A stretch of 64,000 nucleotides of DNA, from the NCBI GenBank assembly GCA_950295325.1, contig OX485807.1, forward strand, positions 39,774,440 to 39,838,439. The letters are read 5' to 3'. Both the position numbers and the translations under genes were made by a program. This DNA comes from Polytrichum commune (lineage: Eukaryota; Streptophyta; Polytrichopsida; Polytrichales; Polytrichaceae). Shown piece after piece: positions 25,452 through 36,100 of this stretch. The notes below the pieces were generated by a model that saw only the letters and a list, made by a program, of their open reading frames with translations, had not been told where the DNA came from and did not search any database. The number at the start of each line of letters is the position of its first letter. Position 1 is the stretch's first letter.

Positions 25452-25966
25452 ATGGGGGGGAAAAATATTTTTAATATTTTTAAAAAAACATACGACAAAG
25501 GCAAACTCACAAGATTATGCAATGTTCAATGTCTAAGCGCGGCAGTTTACAAGAAATTTGTTAAAAACAGTCATAAAATATGTAACAAATACGTCGAATT
25601 TGCCCCTCATCCAAAGAATTTAGATGGCATATCTAAACTCTCGGGAGATGAATTCACAATACTAGGCTTAAACGATGTGAACACAGCCTTAGCAAACATT
25701 GTAGAAGCCATGGAAAAAGTCCCATCCAATGAATTAGGGAAAAAAAACATAAATAAAATGGTGAAGAAGCGGTGGCTAACGGCACTGCAATAATACGCAA
25801 TGAGATGCAAACAATGGAAACACGTCTCACAAGCCAAGCAAAAAACTTTGCAACGTATGTAGCATACAAAGCAGCTAGGGCCCTCAATAAAGAAATGGCT
25901 ACCCTCAGACAAGCCCTTAGCAAAACAATGGTAGCTCTCGACTCCACGGATATGCTCGACAAATAA
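25452..25966 (+). pseudogene. ORF1-like fragment of the non-LTR retrotransposon
   Basis: Two frames connect through one frameshift near 25760. The first reads VEFAPHPKNLDGISKL and DVNTALANIVEAME. The second reads EEAVANGTAIIRNEMQTMET and then a Lys/Ala-rich helical stretch ending MVALDSTDMLDK, which looks like a coiled coil. It lies in the position of ORF1, whose product usually binds the element RNA. I do not recognise a named domain. Confidence 0.45.
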
Positions 25967-27039
25967 GATTCATCGAGCGACAAAGAAGACTTAATGGCGA
26001 TAAACTAAACACGGCCATCACTTCAATACCAACAACAAAACTAAAACTAAAACTAAAACTAAATAAAAGGGTATTTATAAGTACCACCATCCAAATAGAA
26101 TCATTTGTCATAATAATTTTTATTAAAAACATAAGTAAATATTTTCTCAAAGTAAATTTCACACCTCAACGTACAAATCCAAATCACGATACCTTACATA
26201 CTTCTATATACACAATCACCATGGATACACTACCAAACTCATTCCCACTTTATACAAACCAAATAAAACCCACCATACAAACATACAACAAGCAATTATA
26301 ATTAAGCATAATTACACGACACCATGCCCAAAAACATCTTCTACTACTCCGATGTGGAGATATTCACCCCAACCCATACCCAATGCCTAACCTGCTACAA
26401 AAACACCCCACCGCTCATAAAAGACAACAAACAACATACTTCTTACCTAGTACGATCAAATTTCAACCATAATATCAACATTTGGCCAAAACATTCAAAC
26501 TGCTCTTTCAAAACACACATCACCTACGTGCACAAACAACATTCTTACTTCCACACTTATACAACTACATACAACAACACAATAACCACCCCCCCCCCCC
26601 CCTCACGGATCATCTACGCAATGGTCGTAACGGTTAGCCATTCTACTGAAGTATGTAACACATATCTCCAACAACAACCAATACAAGACTGGACATCACA
26701 GCTACTAGAAAAAATGACAAAATTGCCCAACCCGCCATAACAACACATAAACACCCCGCATCCATATACACAATTTTGCAATATATACAACGACAAAATC
26801 AGCCCCCAAATACAATACATAAACAATTCTATGACTACATACACCTAAATCCCGAATCATTTAGTATCCAAAATCTGCAAGAAATATTCTCATACCTACC
26901 AAAACAACTTCTAATGCAGGCATTAAGATACAACGAACCCATAAATGAATACACACACCTTAATTCCCAAACAATCCACAACCCATCACCACCACATGGA
27001 CCAATCCTACTAACAATCCAAGAATCATATGCCATAACT

Positions 27040-28219
27040 TGGAACGCCTCCTCACTTACTTGAATCCATAATTAAAATGATGCAGTCCCGCACACAAGCC
27101 ACCACACTCCATAAAGTCAAAGCCCACACGAACATAAGTGGCAACGAACACGTAGATAAGTTAGCCAAAATGAGTTGTGAATTAGACCATAGAGATGGCA
27201 TAATAACATATGAACATGCACACCCCACACCATACTACCTCCAAAAAGATTGGTGGCACTCAATGCAAGAAACACCAGATAAGGGCCCCATCCAACACCT
27301 TGGCAAATACATCCTTAAATATGACAAAAGACATAACCTTGAAACTATAGCAACCCAAACACACCAATTACATAAATGGCTCGACAACAAAGATATCGAC
27401 AAAGCATTATCAAACGACTTTTGAAATAATCCGGTCATCACATATAAACAAAAAACATGCCTTATAAAATTCCGAACCGGACAATATATGGGACATGCTC
27501 AAAAGCAACTCTTCTTTGGAAGAGACGTATATCCATCCAATACATGCCCTATTTGCAATTCATCATAAGCAGACACATGGTTGCACGTACTCCTTGAATG
27601 CAAACAACAACACATATATGCACTAATAACAAACAGACATAACAAAGCGGTATGGGAAATACGTAAGTTTCTCATCTCAAACAAAGTGGCAAGGCACTAC
27701 ATACTTATGAATGCGGGCACATACAATGAACTACCTCAAGAAAACATAGTACCAACATGGTTACTACCATGCACATGTGGCACCCAAAGATGCCATTGCA
27801 ACGCTAGGCTCAAACCCGACATACTATGCATCTTAGGTCATCCATATAACTACCCACCACCAGAAGTACCTACACCAGAAATCACTATAAAATTCATAGA
27901 ATTCACATACTGCAATGACATGTTTACTGCTGAAACGAGTGAGAGGAAAATTACAAAATATCAACCACTCATTAATAATATCAAAGCAAGGGGATGGAAT
28001 ATAGCTCCACTCATAGTACTAGCATCAAGTGCCAGAGCTACAACTCACATCCCATCAAAGAAAGAACTAGAAACAAAGCTTAAACTCCCTACCTCACAAA
28101 TTCGGAACACATTTAAACAAATCAACCTAATCGCCATACAATACACACACCTAATATTAGTCCATAAAAGACGGATAGAAAATAGACAACCTATCACAAA
28201 CTTACAAGACCGTGTTTAA
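27040..28219 (+). pseudogene. RNase H, CCHC knuckle and restriction-like endonuclease remnant
   Basis: The segment reads PPHLLESIIKMMQSRTQATT then KVKAHTNISGNEHVDKLAK, the C-terminal RNase H motif of retroelements (His, Asn-Glu, Asp). A knuckle CPIC...WLHVLLEC follows near 27550-27600, with a stop codon inside it. The last frame (27581-28219) has CTCGTQRCHC, then KPDILCILG, IKFIEFTYCND and ERKITKY. That order fits a PD-(D/E)xK restriction-like endonuclease as in R2-type and Dualen-type elements, with ITKYQPL and RGWNIAPLIVL continuing the fold. These enzymes nick target DNA for target-primed reverse transcription. The frame is interrupted twice, so it is not functional. The endonuclease call is by motif only. 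Confidence 0.6.
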
Positions 28220-28455
28220 GTCTTACGAACCCAACACACTCTCTTCCCCCCCCCCCCCCAAAAAAAAGGCACATGGTATTGGTTTACCGGTAAAACCACT
28301 AGTTACTAATACAGTGTCTACTCCCTGCAAAGGGTGAAGTAGTATTACATCTAACGCCACTACCCTAGGGTATGGCCAAGGGTGTTCTATGAACAGACAC
28401 TCTATTCACTCCGGCCCCCCGTACAAGGACCGGAGTTCTTCTTCTTCTTCTAGCC

Positions 28456-29040
28456 ATAGTGCTAAACATGACATGATGACCAAAAATAAAATTCAAATAG
28501 AACTTAAACATGTCAAATGACTCCTTTATCAATGGTCCTTAGGACTCAACCCCATCCACACATGTGAGTGTTAGATGGTATATGATGTCCACCACCTTTG
28601 AGCCTAGTGGAAACATCCATGATTACTCACATTTGGCTCAATGGAGTTGTCCAAAATGCCCCACGATCCTAGTAGTGATAAGAAGTACAACCCCAATGTA
28701 TGGGGAGATGTTTGGGCATTATCGGTGAAAATCCTAGTGTTCCCAAGTCCAACCGGTTACATGTTGTGATCTTTTGGATTTTCTTTATATAATTATAGGT
28801 ATATTATATAGATTCCTCTAAAGTGATGGGTAATTTTTCCAAAGTCTTGAATTTCCACCAGTCACTTCTCCAACTCAACTGGTTCATCTCCACTAATAGG
28901 CTACCCACACATACTGGTGTGGCGCATTGAATAGGCAAACTATGTTCATTGCCACCACTAAGTGTGGGCAAAAAATATTACGCTAGGTGCAATTTTTTCT
29001 CATGCCTAGGAATTTTTGTTTGTTGTTACCCCCCACCATT
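28456..29040. other. Intergenic with one array-type unit
   Basis: 28727-28830 repeats the unit of the array at 22800-23790 (TAGTGTTCCCAAGTCCAACC, then TTACATGTTGTGATC). Nothing else is recognised. Confidence 0.45.
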
Positions 29041-31340
29041 GTGTATGTTTGATCAAACTCATTTGACATTCAACTTAAATTCAAAGTGTCACGTGAATTT
29101 TTATTTATTTTTAAATGAATGTCACTTGACATCTACATTTTCTCACCTCAATGTCACCTCAATGTCACATGTCATTTCAATTTCTAACATGTCAATTGAC
29201 AGGGGGTTTCTTTTCTTCACAAGTCACACACCTATCAAATTCTAAATTGTGTGTCAATTGACATGCATTTTTTTGTGTGTCAAATGTCAAAAACTTGCCA
29301 AAAATTTGTCAAAATTACACATTGCTCCCCAAAGTCCACTTAACAATAAAAGGGCTTTGTTGTAATTAGGTTCATCAATTATGTTTGTGTTGTTGAATAC
29401 TAATTATAAACTGACCGAGTAGTATCACTGACACTAAATGAGAACCTCACATTATATGTCATTCCTTCTAAACAAATTTGGGTATCATAGATTTACAATG
29501 TTGCAATTACTAGTACTTATCAAGTGGCTTTTCATTCAACTTTAAATCATCCACGGCAACATTTCATTACATAATACAAGGAATAACTTAAGCATCTCAA
29601 TCAAATCATTATATTCGGTAATCGGCACTAACCAACTTGGCACAAATACATGTCATCACAATAAGAAATTAAACTAAATAGTAAACCATCTGCATTTATT
29701 TTGAGATTCTCCAAAGTTTGTAATTAACGAATATAGTGATTTAATAAAAATAAATGATAATAAATAAGTAAGGATAGTGACCAAGTTGGCTCAAAATTCT
29801 CCTGATAGTTAGACTAGTATTTTACAATAAATATCATTAACAAAAAAATCAAAGCACACAACCAAACTATTCTTATATTTTTAAATCCAATTTTTAAAAT
29901 TTTATATGATTTTTTCATGTATAATCCATGATGGTTAGATAATTGAAATTATGAAAAGATGCATTCAAATATATATATATATTTGATTATAGATTTTTAG
30001 AATAATTAATTTTCTCATATATCTACGTATCTCTACCACCTCTAGCTAATTGCAAGAGAGTACCAACATGGATAATAACTCGGATATACAAAGATTCTCT
30101 CACCTTGACACACTCATCACTGATCAATATTTGATTGGTATTACAATTTTGACACCCACAAGTAGGTTCTTACATACCATTCGCTTCTGAGACCATGCAT
30201 TCACCTCTATACCAATCCAACATTGGTGTATACAATATGTAGTGGAGCTTCAAAAACCCAAGCATTGTAATAATACACTAGTTTAAAATAACACATTTGG
30301 GAGAACATTATCATCTTTCTTGCACGGTTCGCCTGGTCGTGGGGTTGGGGCCATTGAACAAGTATAACACTACTTCGTTACATCCACTCGTTGGCAAAGC
30401 TAGAAAATGCCCATGAAGTGTCCCACACTGATGGGAGGCAACTACTGCCTACCCCACCAGCAAGTGTGGGGCTGCTACAAGTTAGTGGTTGGTTCTCCCA
30501 GTTCATTGAAGAGGCTAGGCATGCCCTTGCCATGAATAAGCAACAATGAATAGGAGAGTGACACATGAGGTTGAGGCGTCCATAGTCGACCATGTCTATT
30601 TAATCGTTCACTAGGGTCATGTAATGCCGACGTAGATGATATTTATTTGTTTTAGGTGAACAAAGTTAAAGTTCATGTGATGGCGGCTTGTGATCGACTA
30701 CTCTCATGAGAGTTTTGACAATTATCGTAGTCAAAGAGTAGCATAGAGATGAGTAGTTATGGGTTAACCCATAAATCGACTATGTTTAGCCCTAAAGAAT
30801 ATGCTTCAAAATTTGTAACAAATTTCATATTCTTGAAAAGAAAAATTCAAAAAAATTGCATTCTTCTTACAATTTGTGTCTCTTTGCAAGAAATACATTA
30901 ATGAGATTTTTAGCTCATTGTGTATCAAAGCCTTCTTTTGATGGTTTCTCCTAAGTTTTTTGACGATGTTTGCATGAGCCACCAAGTTGGCAAAGTTGTG
31001 CTCGATGTGCAATTTCGACAAGGGTTTTATGAGTTTTTGACAACTGGCATGCAAGAACTTGCACACACACACAAAAAAAAATGCATGTCAATTGACATAC
31101 ACAATTTAGAAGTTGACATGTAGTGTGACTTGTCAAGGGAAAAAACCACAAATCAATCGACACATTAGAAATTGAAATGGCACGTACTACTAGATGGACG
31201 TGACATTGAGGTAACATTTTAGAAGAAAAATGTAGATGTCAATTGACATTCTTATTTATTTTATTTTATTTTTGAAAAGTAACACACAACACTTTGGATT
31301 TGAAGTTGAATGTCAAATGAAATTTGTCAAACATACACAA
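29041..31340. mobile_element. Foldback or MULE-like element with about 300-bp inverted arms
   Basis: The left arm (29041-29324) and right arm (31003-31340) are inverted copies of each other. Paired boxes include GTGTATGTTTGA with CAAACATACAC, TGTCAATTGACATGCAT with ATGCATGTCAATTGACAT, and TGACATCTACATTTT with its complement. The 1.7-kb spacer is AT-rich without a transposase. The long arms fit a Mutator-like or foldback element. No target duplication was identified. Confidence 0.65.
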
Positions 31341-31372
31341 CTACTTGTACTCGGTTTCTTCCGAGCAATGAT

Positions 31373-31595
31373 CGGGGAGAACCGGCAGTTAGTTACAAAT
31401 GAACCAGCTGAGTTTGAGAAATAACCAGTTGAAGTTCAAGATTGCATGAAAATTACTGATCATTTTAGGGGAATTTATAGACTATAGCCCAATTTAATAA
31501 AGGAAAACCGGAGGAGGTCAACATGTAACCGGTTGGACTTGCAAACACATGGATCTCAACCGATTATGCCCAAAAGTCTCCCCGATTACTGCTTC
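31373..31595 (+). repeat. Dispersed repeat family C, copy 2
   Basis: It begins GAGAACCGGCAGTTAGTTAC and follows 1700-1915 base by base with scattered changes, ending CCAAAAGTCTCCCCGATTAC. Confidence 0.7.
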
Positions 31596-32063
31596 CAAGC
31601 CATATTCTAGTGCTTTCAAACGGCAATGAGGATTCCAAAATACAAGCATGTTTTGGTGAGATTCTTTCGGATGTTTCTTTACTGCCCGAGACTAGAAAGA
31701 CCAATTCGACGGCACATAAATACGATTATAAGCTACCGGCATCTTAGGACCTACAAACACACACACACACTTATATATATATATATAGACTCCAACTCTA
31801 CTCTAGAGGTACATTATGTCCTGCTATTCTGTATTGAAAAAGTCATGAATACGGCTAACTTATATAGACAACCAAATCATGAAAGTATCGTTTATTTAAG
31901 GTTAGTAAGCACAAGGCCTATAAGGTGGTGGAAGGGAATCTTGTAGGGGATTCTTAAATTACCCACGTGCAAATGGTGCAAAATAGCACCAAATTCCTCA
32001 TTGGTACATAATTATAGCAATTTCCTTTTTAAGACCTACTCTTGGGAGTAGGTAATAGGCTTA
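31596..32063. other. Intergenic with CA/TA microsatellite
   Basis: A (CA)n run near 31757-31769 is followed by (TA)n to about 31786. No gene is recognised. Confidence 0.5.
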
Positions 32064-32555
32064 GGGCCACTTCACACACGAGCCAAGAGCCGTGACCATG
32101 AAATTGTGAGAGCCCAAAAGAAAGTGTCCAAGGGTCGTCTGAACACACCTCCAACATCGTCTAGTGTGGTCACGGACCCTCAAGTGTAGTGTGAAGTCAT
32201 ACGTGACCGGGCCCTCAGCCAAATGCTATTTCAATGAATTTCTATGGATGCGGGTCTTCACACATGATAAAATCAAATAAATCAACGGTTGTGAGCGTTT
32301 GGAGTGCCATGGTCTCCTGGTTTTGTGTTAGGCCTTCCTCCAAGAGGTGGTTAATGAAAATGATCTAGATGACCATGAAACGTGATCCATTCGATGCCAT
32401 GTAGTGTAGACTTTACATCCATCTCACATTCACTTGCTCCGTTGGTCCCTCGAGCGTAGTGTGAAGTGAACTTGGACCGGCTCCGCCTTTTCCACCAATG
32501 AGAGTGCTTGAAGTGCAATGGTCACGGGCTCTCAGTCCCGTGTGTGAAGTGGCCC
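32064..32555. mobile_element. Family A TIR element, copy 2 (reverse orientation)
   Basis: The ends are GGGCCACTTCACACACGAG and CCGTGTGTGAAGTGGCCC. Internal sequence matches copies 1 and 3 in reverse complement. Confidence 0.75.
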
Positions 32556-32709
32556 TAAGGCCCTTGACTCTCACATGGTCTGTTGGAATTTGCGTCATGC
32601 CTACCTCTTGGAGGTGGGCTGAACCCAAAATTTTGGCAGATCGCGAGTCATCATCCATAGTTTGCCATGTAAGAATCCATGTAGACTTGTCATCCATGAT
32701 CAATTCTTA

Positions 32710-32831
32710 GGGCACTTAAGCTTTCACCTTTGTAGTGTGAAACGAACTTGGAGGGCCTTGGTCTTTTCGACCAATGAGAGATTTTAGAATGCAACGATCA
32801 CGGGCCTTTAGTCTCATGTGTAAAGTGGCCC
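32710..32831. mobile_element. Short family A derivative, copy 2
   Basis: It runs from GGGCACTTAAGC to GTGTAAAGTGGCCC, keeping both ends but only about 120 bp. The core CACCAATGAGAG is modified to GACCAATGAGAG. It lies 150 bp from full copy 2. Confidence 0.55.
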
Positions 32832-32965
32832 TTAGATTTACCATAGATTAGGGCGGGCTTACATTACGTAGAGTTATGTGTAAAGTGTGGGGATCAAACT
32901 TCCGGTGAGTTGGCCAAACACCACGCTCCCAATGGGTTAGGTCATGTTTACACTACACCGTTCCT

Positions 32966-33163
32966 AGTGTTTAGTGTCACTTACCATTTGGAGTCATGCA
33001 ATGTTATAACATTACTAAGGTTATAAGTTTTTATCAAGGATGGTCATGTATGTTGTAGAATGTGTAATGCAACTTCTTTGTTTTTGTTGGTAAAACTTGA
33101 AATCTACAATAAGAAGTTATAGCATTGTGTAATTCCAAATAGTAAGTGATTTTGGATATTATA
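32966..33163. mobile_element. MITE, TTTAGTGT family, copy 2
   Basis: The left end TTTAGTGTCACTTACCATTTGGA-like is inverted at the right as CCAAATAGTAAGTGATTTTGG. Similar in length and ends to 1263-1448, more diverged. Confidence 0.5.
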
Positions 33164-33759
33164 AGCAATGCAATGATCATGGACCATGACCACTACTTTC
33201 TAAATTCGTGGCGGGTTCACAAGGTCACCAAAAATCAGTGTGATGACATGGAATCGTAGATGTCCATAAATAAATAATACTTGATGGTCACCCTGATTTT
33301 GCGGCCAAAGAACCCAAATAGATTGTCTCAATTGAAAATGAAGATGACCTTATATGGATAAACCAATCTCTTATGGATAATATTCTAGCAACGGTTTTTT
33401 TGAAAGTTTTATTTTTAGAATATCTTTATTTTCAATATTTTCATTTACAACATTATGTGGATCACCCTTCGGTTGAATATGGCTCATTCTATAAAGGTGG
33501 CCCAACATAAGGGATGAACGATGCTTACTAAATTCCCCAACGCTAGAAGCGCAATTTATAACAATTCTTTGTTTCAGCATATACAACACTTACGCATTGA
33601 AAATCATTCATCTGCAGTCAAAACCCTACAAAATTTAAAAGAATCTTTAAAAACACACACACACACTTGACCTTTAAAGATTAAGGATCAAATTCATTTG
33701 AGAACCCAAAAAATAGGGAAAAAAAACTAGAAGAAGATGGTTGGGGGCATCATTGCCTG
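33164..33759. other. Intergenic, nothing recognised
   Basis: AT-rich, with a short (AC)n run near 33654. Confidence 0.4.
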
Positions 33760-34189
33760 CAGTGGTGATTTTTCACAAGGTCCCCAACATGTCCAGGGAC
33801 ATGTTCATAAAAAAAAACCTTTCCAGTGGACGGGTTCTTAGAAAATGAACCGGTTTTTGGACGTGTCAAATTCACTTTGGACGGGTTCTAAAAACAACAA
33901 TTTTTTTGATAATTTTTTCCAAAAAATATAATTGGTACAAATATCAGTTACATTATGTCATATATGACATGTGAATATAAGCATAATGCAATCAAACCAC
34001 TAATACCCAATCAAAATATCCATCTTGAAGTGCTTGATACACTTGCATACATTAATTCATCAACCACAAAATTTAGAACCTTTTTAACATAATGTCAAAG
34101 ATTATAATTGAAGGTAAACTTAGCAATTGAATAAGAATTAGTATATATAAACATGTTCAAAAATTTAAAAATAAATAGCTACTCACCCT

Positions 34190-34405
34190 TCAAAGAAGTG
34201 GACGAATTCTCCTATCCTTCATGTTTCTCCACACAAGCATCACTGCATTCCAATTGATGTTTTCAACTGGAATATTTGCACATGAAATGCGCATCAAAGC
34301 ATCTAAAGTCTCTAACTTCAAACTAGCACGTAGATGACTTTTGATTAGGTTTTGTCTAGAAAAACCCCTCTTGTGGAGGGAATGCGGGTGGTGACGGACG
34401 GGCAA
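34190..34405 (-). pseudogene. hAT transposase C-terminal (hATC) remnant
   Basis: The short frame reads RGFSRQNLIKSHLRASLKLE, then LDALMRISCANIP and RRIRPLL. This fits the hATC dimerisation region of plant and animal hAT transposases, which has a Gly-Phe-Ser...Asn-Leu-Ile-Lys...Leu-Arg pattern followed by LDALMRIS. The zinc finger and catalytic core are absent, so only the tail survives. Confidence 0.65.
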
Positions 34406-34713
34406 TAACGGGTGATGGAAACACCTTGAAGATAGAGTGTGGGGAAAGAAATGGGAGATTGAAGGACAAGAAATAAAAAGAAATGATGGTGGCAGAGGAA
34501 ATTAGAATGGGGTGTACTGGACATATGAGAATCGACAACAAAAGACATATAACCGACAAGCATTGAAGGCATAATTTGTGAAGATCCTATTGTTTCCAAG
34601 TGCAAACAGTTACATGTCAACATCTTTTGTTTTTTGTTTTTTTTTTTTTTAAAATTACCAACATTGTAAGAGACTTATTTATACGTATTGCGGGACGGGT
34701 ATTTTCATTTCCA

Positions 34714-34923
34714 AACCGGTTTTGGGACAGGTTGTTTTTTCTTTAACCTTTCCATGGACGGGTTGGTTTAGAAACTACCAGTTTTGGGACGGGTTGTTGT
34801 TTCTTTAACCTTTCCATGGACGGGCTGGTTTAGAAATTACCGGTTTTGGGACGGGTTGTTTTTTCTTTAACCTTCCCATGGACGGGTTGGTTTAGAAACT
34901 ACCGGTTTTGGGACGGGTTGCAA
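34714..34923 (+). repeat. 62-bp tandem repeat, about 3.4 copies
   Basis: CTTTAACCTTTCCATGGACG recurs at 34741 and 34803 and, with one change, at 34865, giving an exact 62-bp period. Each unit contains GGTTTTGGGACGGGTTG. It lies inside the hAT element, in its subterminal region. Confidence 0.85.
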
Positions 34924-35333
34924 TTTTTTTTGCCTTTCAATTCAAGGTTTTTGGACGTGGATAGGCAAAAACTTTGTGAAAAATCAGCCTTGATTGCATG
35001 TCATCATATGTGGGCCGTGTTCGAATGTGGGCCTCAAACTCATATTGGTCAATGGAGTTTTGATAGGTAAACCCGAGACTCCTTGGAATGCTTTACAAAC
35101 TAGTGCAAAAGATACTCCTCATAAGGGACTTACAAGTTACAAGCATCCGGGATTCCAAATGATCACACGAGAGGCTTTGAATCTTTAACATATGCAAAAT
35201 AGCTCGGCTTGCGTGCCGGTGAATCTCAAGCTATTTTTATTGTATTTTATTGCAGGGAATCTGTGGCTACCGAGGCCATGAAATATACCAACTTAGGACG
35301 AGGGCATAATGAGAGCATTCTAAATACTATGTA

Positions 35334-36100
35334 CAGTCTAACCTCTATAAATGTTAACCCTCGGGAGTGGATCAAAGTTAACATTTATAGAGGTGTTAAC
35401 AATTAACAATTATAAAATTATTTTTTTGAGCAATATACAAATCTTAACATTTATAAATATAAGCAATTGTGAAGAGTCCTTGTGAGAGAATACCATTCAT
35501 AAAATTGCAAACCAAATCAAAATTTTATTCAATATCAAGTTTACAAATCACGGGTGAAGTATGAATCAATGGTTCTTTGGTGAGATTCATCTGCATGCAC
35601 AACTTGCAAATATTTCTCAATCTGCACCAACAAACCCACATACTTGGACACATCACATGAACGTGATTCCATGTACCTTCTAATGGTACCAAAACTAGAT
35701 TGCAAGTCACTATACGATGGAATGGGTTCCACCTCACACTCCTCTCCCTCACAATCATCATATGAGACATTAGAAGTCCCACCAATAGAGCCTAAAACAT
35801 CCCATACATCCTCTTTGGTGACCTCATATGGATTGTTCAAATCAAAGTCTAATTCGTATTGCACATACTCTTGTGCCTCCATTCTTGAACTTCCATCACT
35901 AGAACTATTAGTAGCCAAACTTGGTCTTTCCAAAAGACTAATTAACATTTATAGAGTCAAATTTACAAAGAAGGGAGTACCATTTTGTTAACAGTTAACA
36001 CGTTTAACATTTATAGTGTGCAATATGTGGGGAGTAGAAGAAAGTTAACATTTAGAGAGGGTTAACACTTATAGGTGTAACATTTATAGAGGGTGGATTG
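35334..36100 (-). mobile_element. pogo/Tigger-like element with internal deletion
   Basis: The ends CAGTCTAACCTCTATAAATG and CATTTATAGAGGGTGGATTG are inverted repeats flanked by TA (35332-35333 and 36101-36102). Subterminal TTAACATTTATAGAG boxes recur in both orientations and may be transposase-binding sites. The reverse strand encodes a transposase tail. Confidence 0.8.
35541..35948 (-). pseudogene. pogo-type transposase C-terminal fragment
   Basis: A 135-codon frame is acidic in its first half (DFDLNNPYEVTKEDVWDVLG) and ends ESHQRTIDSYFTRDL. The tail fits the PCNA-interacting (PIP-like) motif Gln-x-x-Ile-x-x-aromatic-aromatic often found at the very end of Tigger/pogo transposases. The DNA-binding and DDE catalytic domains are missing. 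Identification comes from the element ends plus this tail. Confidence 0.6.

Larger units (their letters stand above)
24070..28455 (+). mobile_element. Decayed non-LTR retrotransposon with RNase H and RLE-like end
   Basis: The plus strand is strikingly A+C-rich and G-poor here. An ORF1-like segment (25452-25966) is followed, after about 1 kb with no recognisable reverse transcriptase, by RNase H, zinc-knuckle and endonuclease-like segments (27040-28219). A C-run, A-run and (TTC)n tract near 28442 could be the 3' end. Multiple stops and shifts show it is dead. The left limit is a guess. Confidence 0.6.
33760..34992 (-). mobile_element. Non-autonomous hAT element with 8-bp target duplication
   Basis: The termini CAGTGGTGATTTTTCACAAGG and, inverted, CAAGGCTGATTTTTCACAAAG begin with hAT-typical CA. 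The flanks ATTGCCTG (33752-33759) and ATTGCATG (34993-35000) are an 8-bp duplication with one change. It carries a transposase remnant on the reverse strand and a 62-bp tandem repeat near its right end. Confidence 0.8.
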
